Shown here one piece after another: positions 1-6,411 of a stretch of DNA of 7,487 nt. Made by a program: the position numbers and the translations under genes. The DNA comes from Burkholderiales bacterium (GTDB lineage Bacteria; Pseudomonadota; Gammaproteobacteria; Burkholderiales; Burkholderiaceae): contig CAHJWV010000433.1 in NCBI GenBank assembly GCA_903643055.1, positions 1 to 7,487 on the forward strand. The letters run 5' to 3'. Position 1 is the stretch's first letter. Every line of letters begins with the position of its first letter. The notes under the pieces were generated by a model that saw only the letters and a list, made by a program, of their open reading frames with translations, searched no databases and had not been told where the DNA came from.

Positions 1-213
1 CAGTGAACTCCACACCACACCGGCCAGCCCGGCCAGCATCAGCAACGCTGTCAATTGCACCAGCTGCTCGCTCCAGGCCAGGTACACCGCCACAAGAAAA
101 ACCATCGGCCAAGCTGGCGCACGGATGTCGCGAGCCATCGGTAGCGGCGGCAACCAAACGGTGATGATCGCTAGGGCAAGCACCACAAATGGCAAGAGCA
201 ATGACAAGGGCAT
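1..213 (-). CDS. N-terminal part of an unrecognised multi-pass membrane protein (partial, runs off the left edge)
   Basis: An open frame runs from an ATG at 213-211 to the window edge, giving 71 residues with no stop. The protein begins MPLSLLLPFVVLALAIITVW and is very hydrophobic: likely membrane segments lie at about residues 3-22, 34-50 and 52-71, with a short polar stretch (ARDIRAP) between the first two. An AAGG sequence about nine bases upstream could be its ribosome binding site. An in-frame stop at 265-267 limits any longer version. The gene lies downstream of the tRNA-Phe terminator, so it needs its own promoter between about 214 and 331; I saw no convincing -35/-10 pair there and nothing else in that stretch. 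I do not recognise the family, and the C-terminal part that might identify it is outside the window. The reading frame and membrane character are fairly secure; the function is unknown. Confidence 0.6.
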   Translation of the reverse strand, partial: MPLSLLLPFVVLALAIITVWLPPLPMARDIRAPAWPMVFLVAVYLAWSEQLVQLTALLMLAGLAGVVWSSL

Positions 214-321
214 GGGTGGCGGCCTTGAAATGAGGCGGCTGTCGATAACGACGTTCAAGGCTTCTCACGAGAGCAACACACCATCGCTCAAGCGAAAGCA
301 TTGCTCATCAGAAAGCCAGCG

Positions 322-359
322 CACAAAGCAAAACGCCCAACCGAATTCGGTTGGGCGTT
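322..359 (-). terminator. Rho-independent terminator after tRNA-Phe
   Basis: Positions 332-359 form a perfect 28-base palindrome: two 12-base arms (AACGCCCAACCG and its complement) around an AATT centre. Read on the minus strand the hairpin is followed by a T-rich run (TTTTGCTTTG), as expected of an intrinsic terminator. On the plus strand no T-run follows, so it acts towards the left. It lies just after the 3' end of tRNA-Phe and would stop both that transcript and read-through from the upstream regulator gene. Confidence 0.88.
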
Positions 360-365
360 GCGATC

Positions 366-441
366 TGGTGGCCAAGGGCGGAATCGAACCACCGACACGC
401 GGATTTTCAATCCGCTGCTCTACCAACTGAGCTACTTGGCC
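366..441 (-). tRNA. tRNA-Phe (anticodon GAA)
   Basis: The minus strand folds as a complete 76-base tRNA. The acceptor stem pairs GGCCAAG with CTTGGCC, the discriminator is A, and the CCA end is encoded at 366-368. The D-arm carries AGCTCAGTTGGTAGAGC. The anticodon stem is GCGGA/TCCGC around the loop TTGAAAA, with anticodon GAA at 408-406. The T-arm contains GGTTCGATTCC. GAA reads the Phe codons UUU and UUC. The gene has its own promoter just upstream and a strong terminator just downstream, so it is probably a separate unit nested behind the two-component genes. There is no sign of an integrated element using it as an attachment site, and I saw no second copy of its 3' end in the window. Confidence 0.97.
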
Positions 442-452
442 GTGAGCCGATG

Positions 453-480
453 AGTATAACCGGTTTCCAAGGCTTTTCAG
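453..480 (-). promoter_or_regulatory. Probable sigma-70 promoter of tRNA-Phe
   Basis: On the minus strand a TATACT box (458-453, one mismatch to TATAAT) lies 16 bases after CTGAAA (480-475, four of six matches to TTGACA). The predicted start would fall a few bases before the tRNA 5' end at 441. The -35 box overlaps the stop codon of the response regulator gene. The bases after the -10 box are fairly GC-rich (CATCGGC), as in stringently controlled stable-RNA promoters; that regulatory reading is inference. Confidence 0.6.
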
Positions 481-1172
481 CCTCCACCTGCACCTCGTTT
501 GTTTCTGGTTAAGTCGACGCCCAGTTGCTTGAGCTTGCGGTACAGGTGGGTGCGTTCCAGGCCGGTCTTTTCGGCGACGCGCGTCATGCTGCCGTTTTCC
601 TTGGCCAGGTGAAATTCGAAGTAGCTTTTCTCGAACGCATCTCGCGCTTCGCGCAGCGGGCGATCGAGTTCGAACATCTGCTCTGACTGCGGGCCAAGCA
701 CCAGCGGCGCCATCGGCAGCAAGCCGACGTTTGTCAGGCTGGCCTCGACGGCCAGGCTGGCTTCGCTGCGGATGATCGTCAACGCAGCCGGCGCGGCAGC
801 CCGTGCGGTGGGCTTAACCAGCGCCTGCTCCACCGCGCGCAGCAGCTTTTGCAGCGTGATCGGCTTTTCGAGAAAAGCGATCGCGCCGACCTTGGTCGCT
901 TCGACGGCGGTATCGATCGTGCCGTGGCCGGACATCATGATCACCGGCATGTTCAACAGGCCGCCCGAGCCCCACTCTTTCAACAACGTGATGCCGTCAA
1001 CATCGGGCATCCAGATGTCCAGCAGGACCAGATCAGGACGCACGCGTTCACGGCAGGCGCGGGCCTGCGCGGCATTTTCGGCAAGCTCGACGCTGTGGCC
1101 TTCGTCGGTCAGGATTTCTGACAGCAGGGCGCGTATGCCCAGTTCGTCATCGACAACAAGAATGGTGGCCAT
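477..1172 (-). CDS. NtrX-like response regulator, short form: receiver plus Fis-type HTH, no AAA+ domain
   Basis: This 231-residue protein is the probable phosphorylation target of the adjacent kinase and a DNA-binding transcription regulator. Residues 1-118 are a CheY-like receiver: acidic pocket D8/D9, phospho-acceptor D52 (in LLDIWMPD), the switch residue S81 in MMSGHG, and K103 in LEKP. Residues 119-165 are an Ala/Leu-rich linker. Residues about 166-222 match the Fis-type C-terminus of NtrX: LDRPLREARDAFEKSYFEFH followed by the helix-turn-helix TRVAEKTGLERTHLYRKLKQ. The roughly 240-residue sigma-54 AAA+ module of classical NtrX (Walker A, GAFTGA) is absent, so it cannot activate sigma-54 RNA polymerase in the usual way. 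The start is the ATG at 1172-1170. Its Shine-Dalgarno GAGGA (1180-1176) overlaps the kinase stop codon, and the gap between the genes is 6 bases, which implies translational coupling. I have seen similar short forms in Comamonadaceae-type genomes, so this is probably a lineage trait. Confidence 0.93.
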   Translation of the reverse strand: MATILVVDDELGIRALLSEILTDEGHSVELAENAAQARACRERVRPDLVLLDIWMPDVDGITLLKEWGSGGLLNMPVIMMSGHGTIDTAVEATKVGAIAFLEKPITLQKLLRAVEQALVKPTARAAAPAALTIIRSEASLAVEASLTNVGLLPMAPLVLGPQSEQMFELDRPLREARDAFEKSYFEFHLAKENGSMTRVAEKTGLERTHLYRKLKQLGVDLTRNKRGAGGG

Positions 1173-1178
1173 GGATCC

Positions 1179-3458
1179 TCAATGCGCTCGTGCTTCGGCG
1201 GGTGCCACGACGGCGGAGATACCGTCTGCAGGCGCTAATTTTGAAAATGATAACGAAACTTGTGCACCCGTCACTTTTGTGGCGTCCTCGGCATCTCCGG
1301 TGAGGTTCGCGAGACGGACGCGGGCCCCGTGTTCATCAGCGATTTTTTTGACCACCGCCAAGCCCAGGCCGGTACCTTTGGTTTTGGTAGTGACGTAAGG
1401 CTCGAAGGCCCGTTTGAGCACCTTCTCTGTAAAGCCGGGGCCATTGTCGAGCACATGAAGACGAACAGCGCGCAATTCGCCTTGCTGGGTGCGAGCGACT
1501 TCGGTGCGCAGCCTGACGCGGCCTTCGCTGCGATCGATCACGGCATCGAGCGCGTTCTGGAGCAGGTTGTGAATGACCTGCCGAAGCTGCGTGCTGTCGC
1601 CGAGGATCGCCGGCAAATCCGGCGTCAACTCGGCCTGCAGCCGGCCAGACTCTTGCGCCGTGGCATACAGCCCGAGTACCTCGGTGACCAGCGCGTTCAG
1701 GTCCAGCGTCTGCGGCCGGGCAGCCGGCAGGCGGGCGTAATCGCGGAACTCATTGACCAGCGCTTTCATCGCCTGAACCTGGTTGACGATGGTGCTGACC
1801 GAACGCACGAGCATCGCCTGGTCGGCGCCTTCGAGCTTGTGCTCGAGCTTGTGCTGAAGGCGCTCGGCCGACAGTTGGATCGGCGTCAGCGGGTTCTTGA
1901 TTTCATGCGCCAGGCGCCGCGCGACCTCGCTCCAGGCTTCGGCGCGCTGCGCTGACACGACTTCGGTGATGTCATCGAACACGATCAACTGGCCGGCGTG
2001 CGGCATCGATGCGCCGCGCACCAGCAGCGTCGTGCGGTCGTCTCGGCCATGGACGTTGATCGGTTGCAATTCGAACGAATCCTGCCAGTGGTCGCGCTCG
2101 CCGGCTTCGGGGCTCGATCGGTGCAGCTCGAAACGCTGCGCCACCGAATGGGCAAAGATCTCGAGCCCCGGCACATCGCTCAGCGGGCGGCCGCGGTAGG
2201 CCGAAACCGGCAGACGCAGGATGCGCGTGGCGCCCGGATTCACCGTGTCAATGTGGTTGTCGCGATCGAACACGATCACGCCGGCGGTCAGGTTGTCGAG
2301 AATGGTCTGCAGGTTGGTGCGGGCGGCTTCCAGCTGCGACAGGCTGCGCTGCACCAGCGAGCGCGCATCGGAGAGTTGCTCGGTCATGTCGGCAAACGAT
2401 CGGGTCAGCCCGCTCAACTCGTCGCGCGAAGCAAACACCTGTTTGCGCGTCAAGTCGCCACGCGCCACCTGTCGCACGCCTTCGGCCAGCACCAGCAGCG
2501 GCCGCGCCAACTGGTTGCCCAAGGTGGCGGCCAACAGCACCGCGCCGAACACCGCGAGGATCAGCGTCAAGGTCAAGGTGCCGATGTACATGCGGCGCAG
2601 GCCATCGCGCGCCAAGGCGCGCTGCTGGTATTCGCGATAAGCCGACTGCACCGCCAGCGCGTTGGTCACCATCGCACTCGGCAGCATCTGCGTGACTTGC
2701 AAAAAGCGGTCTTGCTCGTTGAGCGAGAAGCTGTTGCTCGGCATATAAGCCAGCGCACGAATGCGCGCGGCGGTGGAAGCGCTGAGGCTTTCTTCGTCCA
2801 GCCCTTCGAGCTGCGCCTGCACCCGCGCGCCGCGCGCTTGGCGCAACTGGGTCATGCTCGGGCGCTCGGGGGCGAAGCTCGACGGGCTGCGCGCCGCCGT
2901 CAGCAAGGTCTGGCCATTGGCACCGAGCAGGGTCACCTCTTGCGCCGACAACTGCTCGCGCAACCGCTCCAGCGCCAGAGGGGGCACCGGGTCAGGTCCA
3001 TCGGCCAGGCGCTCGGCGGCATAGCGTGTCTTGGCGGCCAGGTCATTGACTTGGGCATCGAGCGTGCTGCGGCCCAGGGCCAGGCCGGCATCGAGCGCAC
3101 CTTCCACCTTCACATCGAACCAGGTCTCGATGCTGCGCGAAACAAACTGATAAGAGACGGTGTAGATCACGACGCCCGGCACCACGCCGACCATCGCGAA
3201 CACGCCGGCCAGCCGCAACAACAGCCGGCTGCCGAACTTACCGCGACGCACCCGCAGCATCAGGCGCACACCGGCAATACCGATGACCAGCATCAGCAGC
3301 GCAGCCACCACCACATTGACCCAGAACAGCCAGACGTAGTGATGCTCGTAGAGGCCGCGGCTGTTCGTTGCCAGTGACAGCAAGAACACCAGCACCAGGC
3401 CGGCGCCCGTGACGGCGACCAGCGAAACGATCCACGCCCAGCGAGTCGCTTTGGTCAT
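1179..3458 (-). CDS. ntrY: NtrY-like membrane sensor histidine kinase
   Basis: This 759-residue inner-membrane histidine kinase pairs with the downstream regulator. Likely membrane segments are at about residues 8-30, 42-66, 82-104 and 292-314. The long loop at 105-290 between segments three and four is probably the periplasmic sensing part. A HAMP linker (about 312-365, with RPLLVLAEGVRQVARGDL) leads to a PAS domain (about 380-500, with DNLTAGVIVFDRDNHI). The phospho-acceptor is H518 in RRLAHEIKNPLTPIQLSAER. The ATPase domain has the N-box N635 (LLQNALDAV), the G1 box DNGPG (671-675) and the G2 box GTGLGL (695-700), so all catalytic motifs are intact. The start is the ATG at 3458-3456; an in-frame stop 18 bases upstream rules out a much longer protein, and the ribosome site (AGG, four bases away) is weak. 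The PAS domain suggests a cytoplasmic signal input as well; the signal is unknown. Assignment to NtrY rather than another kinase family rests on domain order, motif wording and neighbours. Confidence 0.93.
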   Translation of the reverse strand: MTKATRWAWIVSLVAVTGAGLVLVFLLSLATNSRGLYEHHYVWLFWVNVVVAALLMLVIGIAGVRLMLRVRRGKFGSRLLLRLAGVFAMVGVVPGVVIYTVSYQFVSRSIETWFDVKVEGALDAGLALGRSTLDAQVNDLAAKTRYAAERLADGPDPVPPLALERLREQLSAQEVTLLGANGQTLLTAARSPSSFAPERPSMTQLRQARGARVQAQLEGLDEESLSASTAARIRALAYMPSNSFSLNEQDRFLQVTQMLPSAMVTNALAVQSAYREYQQRALARDGLRRMYIGTLTLTLILAVFGAVLLAATLGNQLARPLLVLAEGVRQVARGDLTRKQVFASRDELSGLTRSFADMTEQLSDARSLVQRSLSQLEAARTNLQTILDNLTAGVIVFDRDNHIDTVNPGATRILRLPVSAYRGRPLSDVPGLEIFAHSVAQRFELHRSSPEAGERDHWQDSFELQPINVHGRDDRTTLLVRGASMPHAGQLIVFDDITEVVSAQRAEAWSEVARRLAHEIKNPLTPIQLSAERLQHKLEHKLEGADQAMLVRSVSTIVNQVQAMKALVNEFRDYARLPAARPQTLDLNALVTEVLGLYATAQESGRLQAELTPDLPAILGDSTQLRQVIHNLLQNALDAVIDRSEGRVRLRTEVARTQQGELRAVRLHVLDNGPGFTEKVLKRAFEPYVTTKTKGTGLGLAVVKKIADEHGARVRLANLTGDAEDATKVTGAQVSLSFSKLAPADGISAVVAPAEARAH
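1831..1855. repeat. 12-bp tandem direct repeat inside the kinase gene
   Basis: The 12-base unit CGAGCTTGTGCT occurs twice in a row at 1832-1843 and 1844-1855, preceded by a matching T at 1831. On the coding strand it gives the in-frame repeat HKLE-HKLE (residues 537-544), in the dimerisation and phospho-acceptor domain just after the H-box helix. Confidence 0.9.
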
Positions 3459-3558
3459 GGCACCTGCTGGACGGCGTCAACCATCGGCGAGCCGCCTCAA
3501 GGTGACTGAGCGCGCCGCGAGAGGAAGGAAGCGAAGCGACGGGGAGGCCGGCATGTCG

Positions 3559-4104
3559 TCAATTCAAACGCCGCATCCGTTCGATGCGAAGCGCCCATTC
3601 GGGTTGACCGCCGATGCCGATCTGCATCGGCCGCGGCATCTGCGTGGTATCGAGCTGGTAGCTGAACTCCACATAGTGCCGGCCGTCGTCGAGCTGGGAC
3701 ACATCGGCCAGCTTCCAGTTGACCGTGCGGCTGACGGCGGCCAGCGCATCGATCAGGCTGTCATAGTTCTGATTCAGCCCGCCAAAGGTGACGCGGTATT
3801 TGCGGGTCAGCGGCTGATACGCCAGGCGCCAGGTGCGTGAGGCGTTGTTGACGAGCTTGTCGCGCCAGTACCAGCGGTCGCGAAACACTTCGGCCTCGGC
3901 AACGAAGAACAGCGGCACGCCTTTTTGCAACGCATCTTCGACCGGCCGCGACAGCTCGAAGCGGGTCGAGAAGCTCAGCATCAAGCCTTCGTCGTTGCGG
4001 GCCAGCTCGAAGGTCTCGAGTTCAATGACTTCGGCGCGTGCCAGGTCGGGGCTCAGCAGCACCATGGCCAACAGCATCACCGCCACCCAGCTTGCACACG
4101 CCAT
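3559..4104 (-). CDS. DUF4390 domain protein, probably exported
   Basis: This 181-residue protein matches the DUF4390 family as I remember it from Burkholderiales, including the stretches KGVPLFFVAEAEVFRDRWYW, LAYQPLTRKYRVTFGGLNQ and PRPMQIGIGGQPEW. No biochemical function is established to my knowledge. The N-terminus is a good signal peptide: short n-region, hydrophobic core VAVMLLAMVLL (residues 7-17), and an AxA cleavage site ARA/E after residue 24. The mature part is mostly soluble, so it probably acts in the periplasm. The frame is open up to a GTG at 4194. The ATG at 4104-4102 is preferred because a strong Shine-Dalgarno (GGAGG, 4115-4111) sits six bases upstream and because this start yields the signal peptide. 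It lies between rsmB and the kinase gene, with gaps of 98 and 100 bases. The repeated pairing of this family with NtrY-like kinases suggests, but does not show, a link to envelope sensing. Confidence 0.88.
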   Translation of the reverse strand: MACASWVAVMLLAMVLLSPDLARAEVIELETFELARNDEGLMLSFSTRFELSRPVEDALQKGVPLFFVAEAEVFRDRWYWRDKLVNNASRTWRLAYQPLTRKYRVTFGGLNQNYDSLIDALAAVSRTVNWKLADVSQLDDGRHYVEFSYQLDTTQMPRPMQIGIGGQPEWALRIERMRRLN

Positions 4105-4110
4105 CAAGCC

Positions 4111-4115
4111 CCTCC
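4111..4115 (-). promoter_or_regulatory. Ribosome binding site that fixes the DUF4390 start
   Basis: GGAGG on the minus strand lies six bases before the ATG at 4104-4102. It decides this start over the upstream GTG at 4194, whose extra 30 residues (Cys-, Arg- and Gly-rich) look unlike a real N-terminus and would bury the signal peptide. Confidence 0.8.
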
Positions 4116-4202
4116 AGGCCCATGCACACCCTCCCCTGCTGGCAAAGCCAGAGCAGGATGCAACGGTGGTGGAGGGATGAGGAACGCGGGGCACGGGGCA
4201 AG

Positions 4203-5537
4203 TCAGCTGAGCGCCTTGGCCAGCAAAGCGTAAAAGAAGCCGTCCGGCGACGCACCGTGATCGGGCAGGCCGTTGTCTTCATTGTCAGCCAGCGGCAGCA
4301 GATGTCCCGGAGAAGCCGGAGCCGGCATCAGATTCGCGCCCGGTTCGCGTTGCAAAAAAGCGTCGATCACCATGTCGCCCTCGGCCCGGAAAACCGAACA
4401 GGTGCAATACAGGAGACGGCCACCGGGCTTCAGCAAAGGCCACATCGCATCCAGCAACTCCGCCTGTGTGCGGGCCAGCGCGGCGATGTCGGTCGACCGC
4501 CGCAGCCAACGAACATCGGGATGGCGCCGCACGATGCCGGAGGCGCTGCAAGGCGCATCCAGCAGGATCGCGTCGAAAGCCTGGCCATCCCACCACGCAG
4601 CAGGTTGGCGCGCATCAGCGGCCACGGTCTGCGCGCTCAACTGCAGCCGAGCCAAGGTGTCGTCGACCCGCTTCAGGCGCTGCGCGTCGCTGTCGAGCGC
4701 AATCACGTCCAGCTCGGCCAACTCCAGCAGGTGCGCGGTTTTGCCTCCCGGCGCGGCGCAGGCATCGAGCACCCGCGCGCCGGCCGGCAAGCCATCGCCA
4801 ATCAACAAGGGCGCCGCCCATTGAGCCGCGGCGTCTTGCACCGACACATCGCCGTCGGCAAAGCCTGGCAGTTGATGCACCGGCCTCGGTTCGCTCAGCA
4901 CGATGGCATGCGGGCCGACCAGACGCGCTGAGATGCCGGCGTCCTGCAGCCGCTGCAGATAGCGCCCGGTGCTGCCACGCCGCGCGTTCACGCGCAGCGT
5001 CATCGGCGGATGCTGGTTGTTGGCCTGCAGCACGGCTCGCCACTGCGCCGGCCAATCGGCCTGCAGGCGATCGATCCACCAGCGCGGGTGGTTGGTCATC
5101 GCCACGAGGTTGGCCTGCAGCGACGTGACGATGACATCGCGTTCGCGCAGAAAGCGCCGCAACACCGCGTTGACGAACGGCGCATGGGCTTTGGTTCGCT
5201 GCTTGGCTGCTTCGACGGCCTGATTGACCAAGGTGTGCGGCGCATAGCTTTCGCCAGCCTGTGGATCAGGCCACAGCAACGCGATCGCGGTCAGCAGCAA
5301 GGCATCGACGGCCGGCGCAGGCGGCTTGGGCGCAAGCTCAGTGCGTGCGGCCTGTGCGCTGCCGAGCCGGCGCATTACCTGAAAGACGAGCGCCTGCGTT
5401 CCGGGCCGGGCCTCGGCCGGGCAACGTGCCAGCGCATCGTTGAGCGATTGGCCCGATCGCACGGCCTGCACGGCATCGGCCGTGTGGCCCAGCAAACGGG
5501 ACAGCGGAAGGGAGAGGACGGGGGAGGATGAAATCAC
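4203..5537 (-). CDS. rsmB: 16S rRNA (cytosine-967-C5)-methyltransferase RsmB
   Basis: This 444-residue enzyme transfers a methyl group from S-adenosylmethionine to C5 of cytosine 967 (E. coli numbering) of 16S rRNA in the cytoplasm. Residues about 10-140 are the NusB-like RNA-binding domain (ending PFVNAVLRRFLRE). The methyltransferase domain follows: RVNARRG at 182-188, the SAM-binding loop DACAAPGGKT (258-267), DSD (282-284), and LLDAPCSASG with C330. LLYCTCSVF contains C380. C330 and C380 correspond to the two conserved cysteines, one the catalytic nucleophile and one needed for product release. Length is close to that usual for RsmB. The start is uncertain: a GTG at 5537-5535 is the first possible codon after an in-frame stop at 5549-5547, but it has no clear Shine-Dalgarno, and the next plausible starts would remove conserved N-terminal sequence. 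The gene heads the minus-strand block rsmB - DUF4390 - kinase - regulator. Confidence 0.96.
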   Translation of the reverse strand: MISSSPVLSLPLSRLLGHTADAVQAVRSGQSLNDALARCPAEARPGTQALVFQVMRRLGSAQAARTELAPKPPAPAVDALLLTAIALLWPDPQAGESYAPHTLVNQAVEAAKQRTKAHAPFVNAVLRRFLRERDVIVTSLQANLVAMTNHPRWWIDRLQADWPAQWRAVLQANNQHPPMTLRVNARRGSTGRYLQRLQDAGISARLVGPHAIVLSEPRPVHQLPGFADGDVSVQDAAAQWAAPLLIGDGLPAGARVLDACAAPGGKTAHLLELAELDVIALDSDAQRLKRVDDTLARLQLSAQTVAADARQPAAWWDGQAFDAILLDAPCSASGIVRRHPDVRWLRRSTDIAALARTQAELLDAMWPLLKPGGRLLYCTCSVFRAEGDMVIDAFLQREPGANLMPAPASPGHLLPLADNEDNGLPDHGASPDGFFYALLAKALS

Positions 5538-5554
5538 TGGGCGAGTCTACGGGC

Positions 5555-5600
5555 CGGCAAGCCGCCCCTTCCCAACGGCCCGCCGATGTGCGGCTTGCCG
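5555..5600. repeat. 11-bp inverted repeat between the divergent rsmB and folE genes
   Basis: CGGCAAGCCGC at 5555-5565 is the exact reverse complement of GCGGCTTGCCG at 5590-5600, with 24 bases between. Each arm is itself nearly palindromic (CGGC-AA-GCCG and CGGC-TT-GCCG), so the pair can be read as two copies of one dyad operator about 36 bases apart, or as the arms of a long hairpin. It falls in the 127-base region that must hold the promoters of both divergent genes. No binding protein is identified, and no T-run follows either side, so it is not an intrinsic terminator. Confidence 0.75.
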
Positions 5601-5664
5601 CTCACAGCCCCAAGGGATGGCAACGCGTTCACAATGAGTGCCCCACCTGTTCAGAGAATCAGCC

Positions 5665-6399
5665 ATGCCCGGCGAGCCGCTTCCCCCCTCACCGCCCTCA
5701 CCCGACGCCGAGCCCGCCGCCGGCCTCAGTGCCTCCGATCGCATCCGCTACCGGCTCGTCGGCGCCAATTGCCGTTATCACGCGAACGACAACATCTCGG
5801 CCTTCATCCGCGAGGGTGAGATCGACGAGTTGAGGGCGGAGGTCGAAACGAAGATGCACGAGGTGTTGAAGGCACTGGTGATCGACACCGACAGCGACCA
5901 CAACACCCACGAGACGGCCAAGCGCGTCGCGAAGATGTTCCTGACCGAAGTGTTCCGCGGCCGTTATGTGCCGATACCCGCGGTCACCGAGTTCCCGAAC
6001 ATCGACCGGCTGAACGAGCTGATGATCGTCGGCCCGGTCACGGTGCGCAGCGCCTGCTCGCACCACCTGTGCCCAATCATGGGTCGGGTGTGGATCGGCA
6101 TCCTGCCCAACGAACATTCCAACCTGATCGGCTTGTCGAAATACGCGCGCATCTGCGACTGGATCATGAGCCGCCCGCAGATCCAGGAAGAGGCGGTGAC
6201 GATGCTCGCCAATGAGCTGCAATCGCGCGTCAAGCCCGACGGCCTGGCCATCGTGATGGAGGCCGACCATTTCTGCATGCATTGGCGCGGCGTCAAGGAT
6301 GCCGATGCCATGATGACCAACAGCGTGATGCGCGGCGCCTTCCTGAAAGACGCCAACCTGCGCCGCGAATTCCTCTCTCTGCTCAGCAAGAAGAACTGA
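5665..6399 (+). CDS. folE: GTP cyclohydrolase I FolE, atypical clade
   Basis: This 244-residue enzyme converts GTP to 7,8-dihydroneopterin triphosphate, the first step towards tetrahydrofolate and other pterins. Residues 1-28 are a Pro/Ala-rich tail; the T-fold follows. Zinc ligands and active-site residues are recognisable: C131 and H133/H134 in ACSHHLCPIMGR, S158/K159 in GLSKYARI, and H202/C204 in DHFCMHWRG. Most family members I recall have CEHH at the first zinc site; here it is CSHH, and FRGRYVPIPAVTEFPN replaces the usual GYDQDP-type segment. Both features mark a divergent FolE subgroup that I associate with betaproteobacteria. The ATG at 5665 is preferred, with AGAGA upstream as a modest ribosome site; a GTG at 5638 in the same frame would add nine residues. 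The BLUF gene follows after 12 bases, probably in the same operon. No convincing promoter was found upstream. Confidence 0.94.
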   Translation: MPGEPLPPSPPSPDAEPAAGLSASDRIRYRLVGANCRYHANDNISAFIREGEIDELRAEVETKMHEVLKALVIDTDSDHNTHETAKRVAKMFLTEVFRGRYVPIPAVTEFPNIDRLNELMIVGPVTVRSACSHHLCPIMGRVWIGILPNEHSNLIGLSKYARICDWIMSRPQIQEEAVTMLANELQSRVKPDGLAIVMEADHFCMHWRGVKDADAMMTNSVMRGAFLKDANLRREFLSLLSKKN

Positions 6400-6411
6400 A
6401 AGGAACCCGCC

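Noticed and set aside
125..430. Plus-strand open frame (101 codons) across the left intergenic region and tRNA
   Set aside because: It runs through the terminator and antisense through most of the tRNA, overlaps the membrane protein gene, and has no family resemblance.
1831..1855. HKLE-HKLE tandem repeat as a recent insertion altering kinase signalling
   Set aside because: The repeat is real, but as I remember NtrY relatives this stretch has the same length without the repeat, so it looks like sequence drift rather than an inserted turn of helix.
1998..3377. Long plus-strand open frame (459 codons) opposite the kinase gene
   Set aside because: It is rich in Arg, Gln, His and Ala with no recognisable domain, and lies wholly antisense to a kinase with intact motifs. 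This is the usual antisense shadow of GC-rich coding DNA.
4038..4931. Plus-strand open frame (297 codons) opposite the 3' half of rsmB and the DUF4390 start
   Set aside because: Low-complexity Arg/Gln/Ser composition, no ribosome site and no family resemblance; it is antisense to conserved rsmB motifs.
5595..5623. TTGCCG as a -35 box for folE
   Set aside because: At 16-18 bases downstream there is no sequence resembling a -10 box, and the hexamer is part of the inverted repeat.
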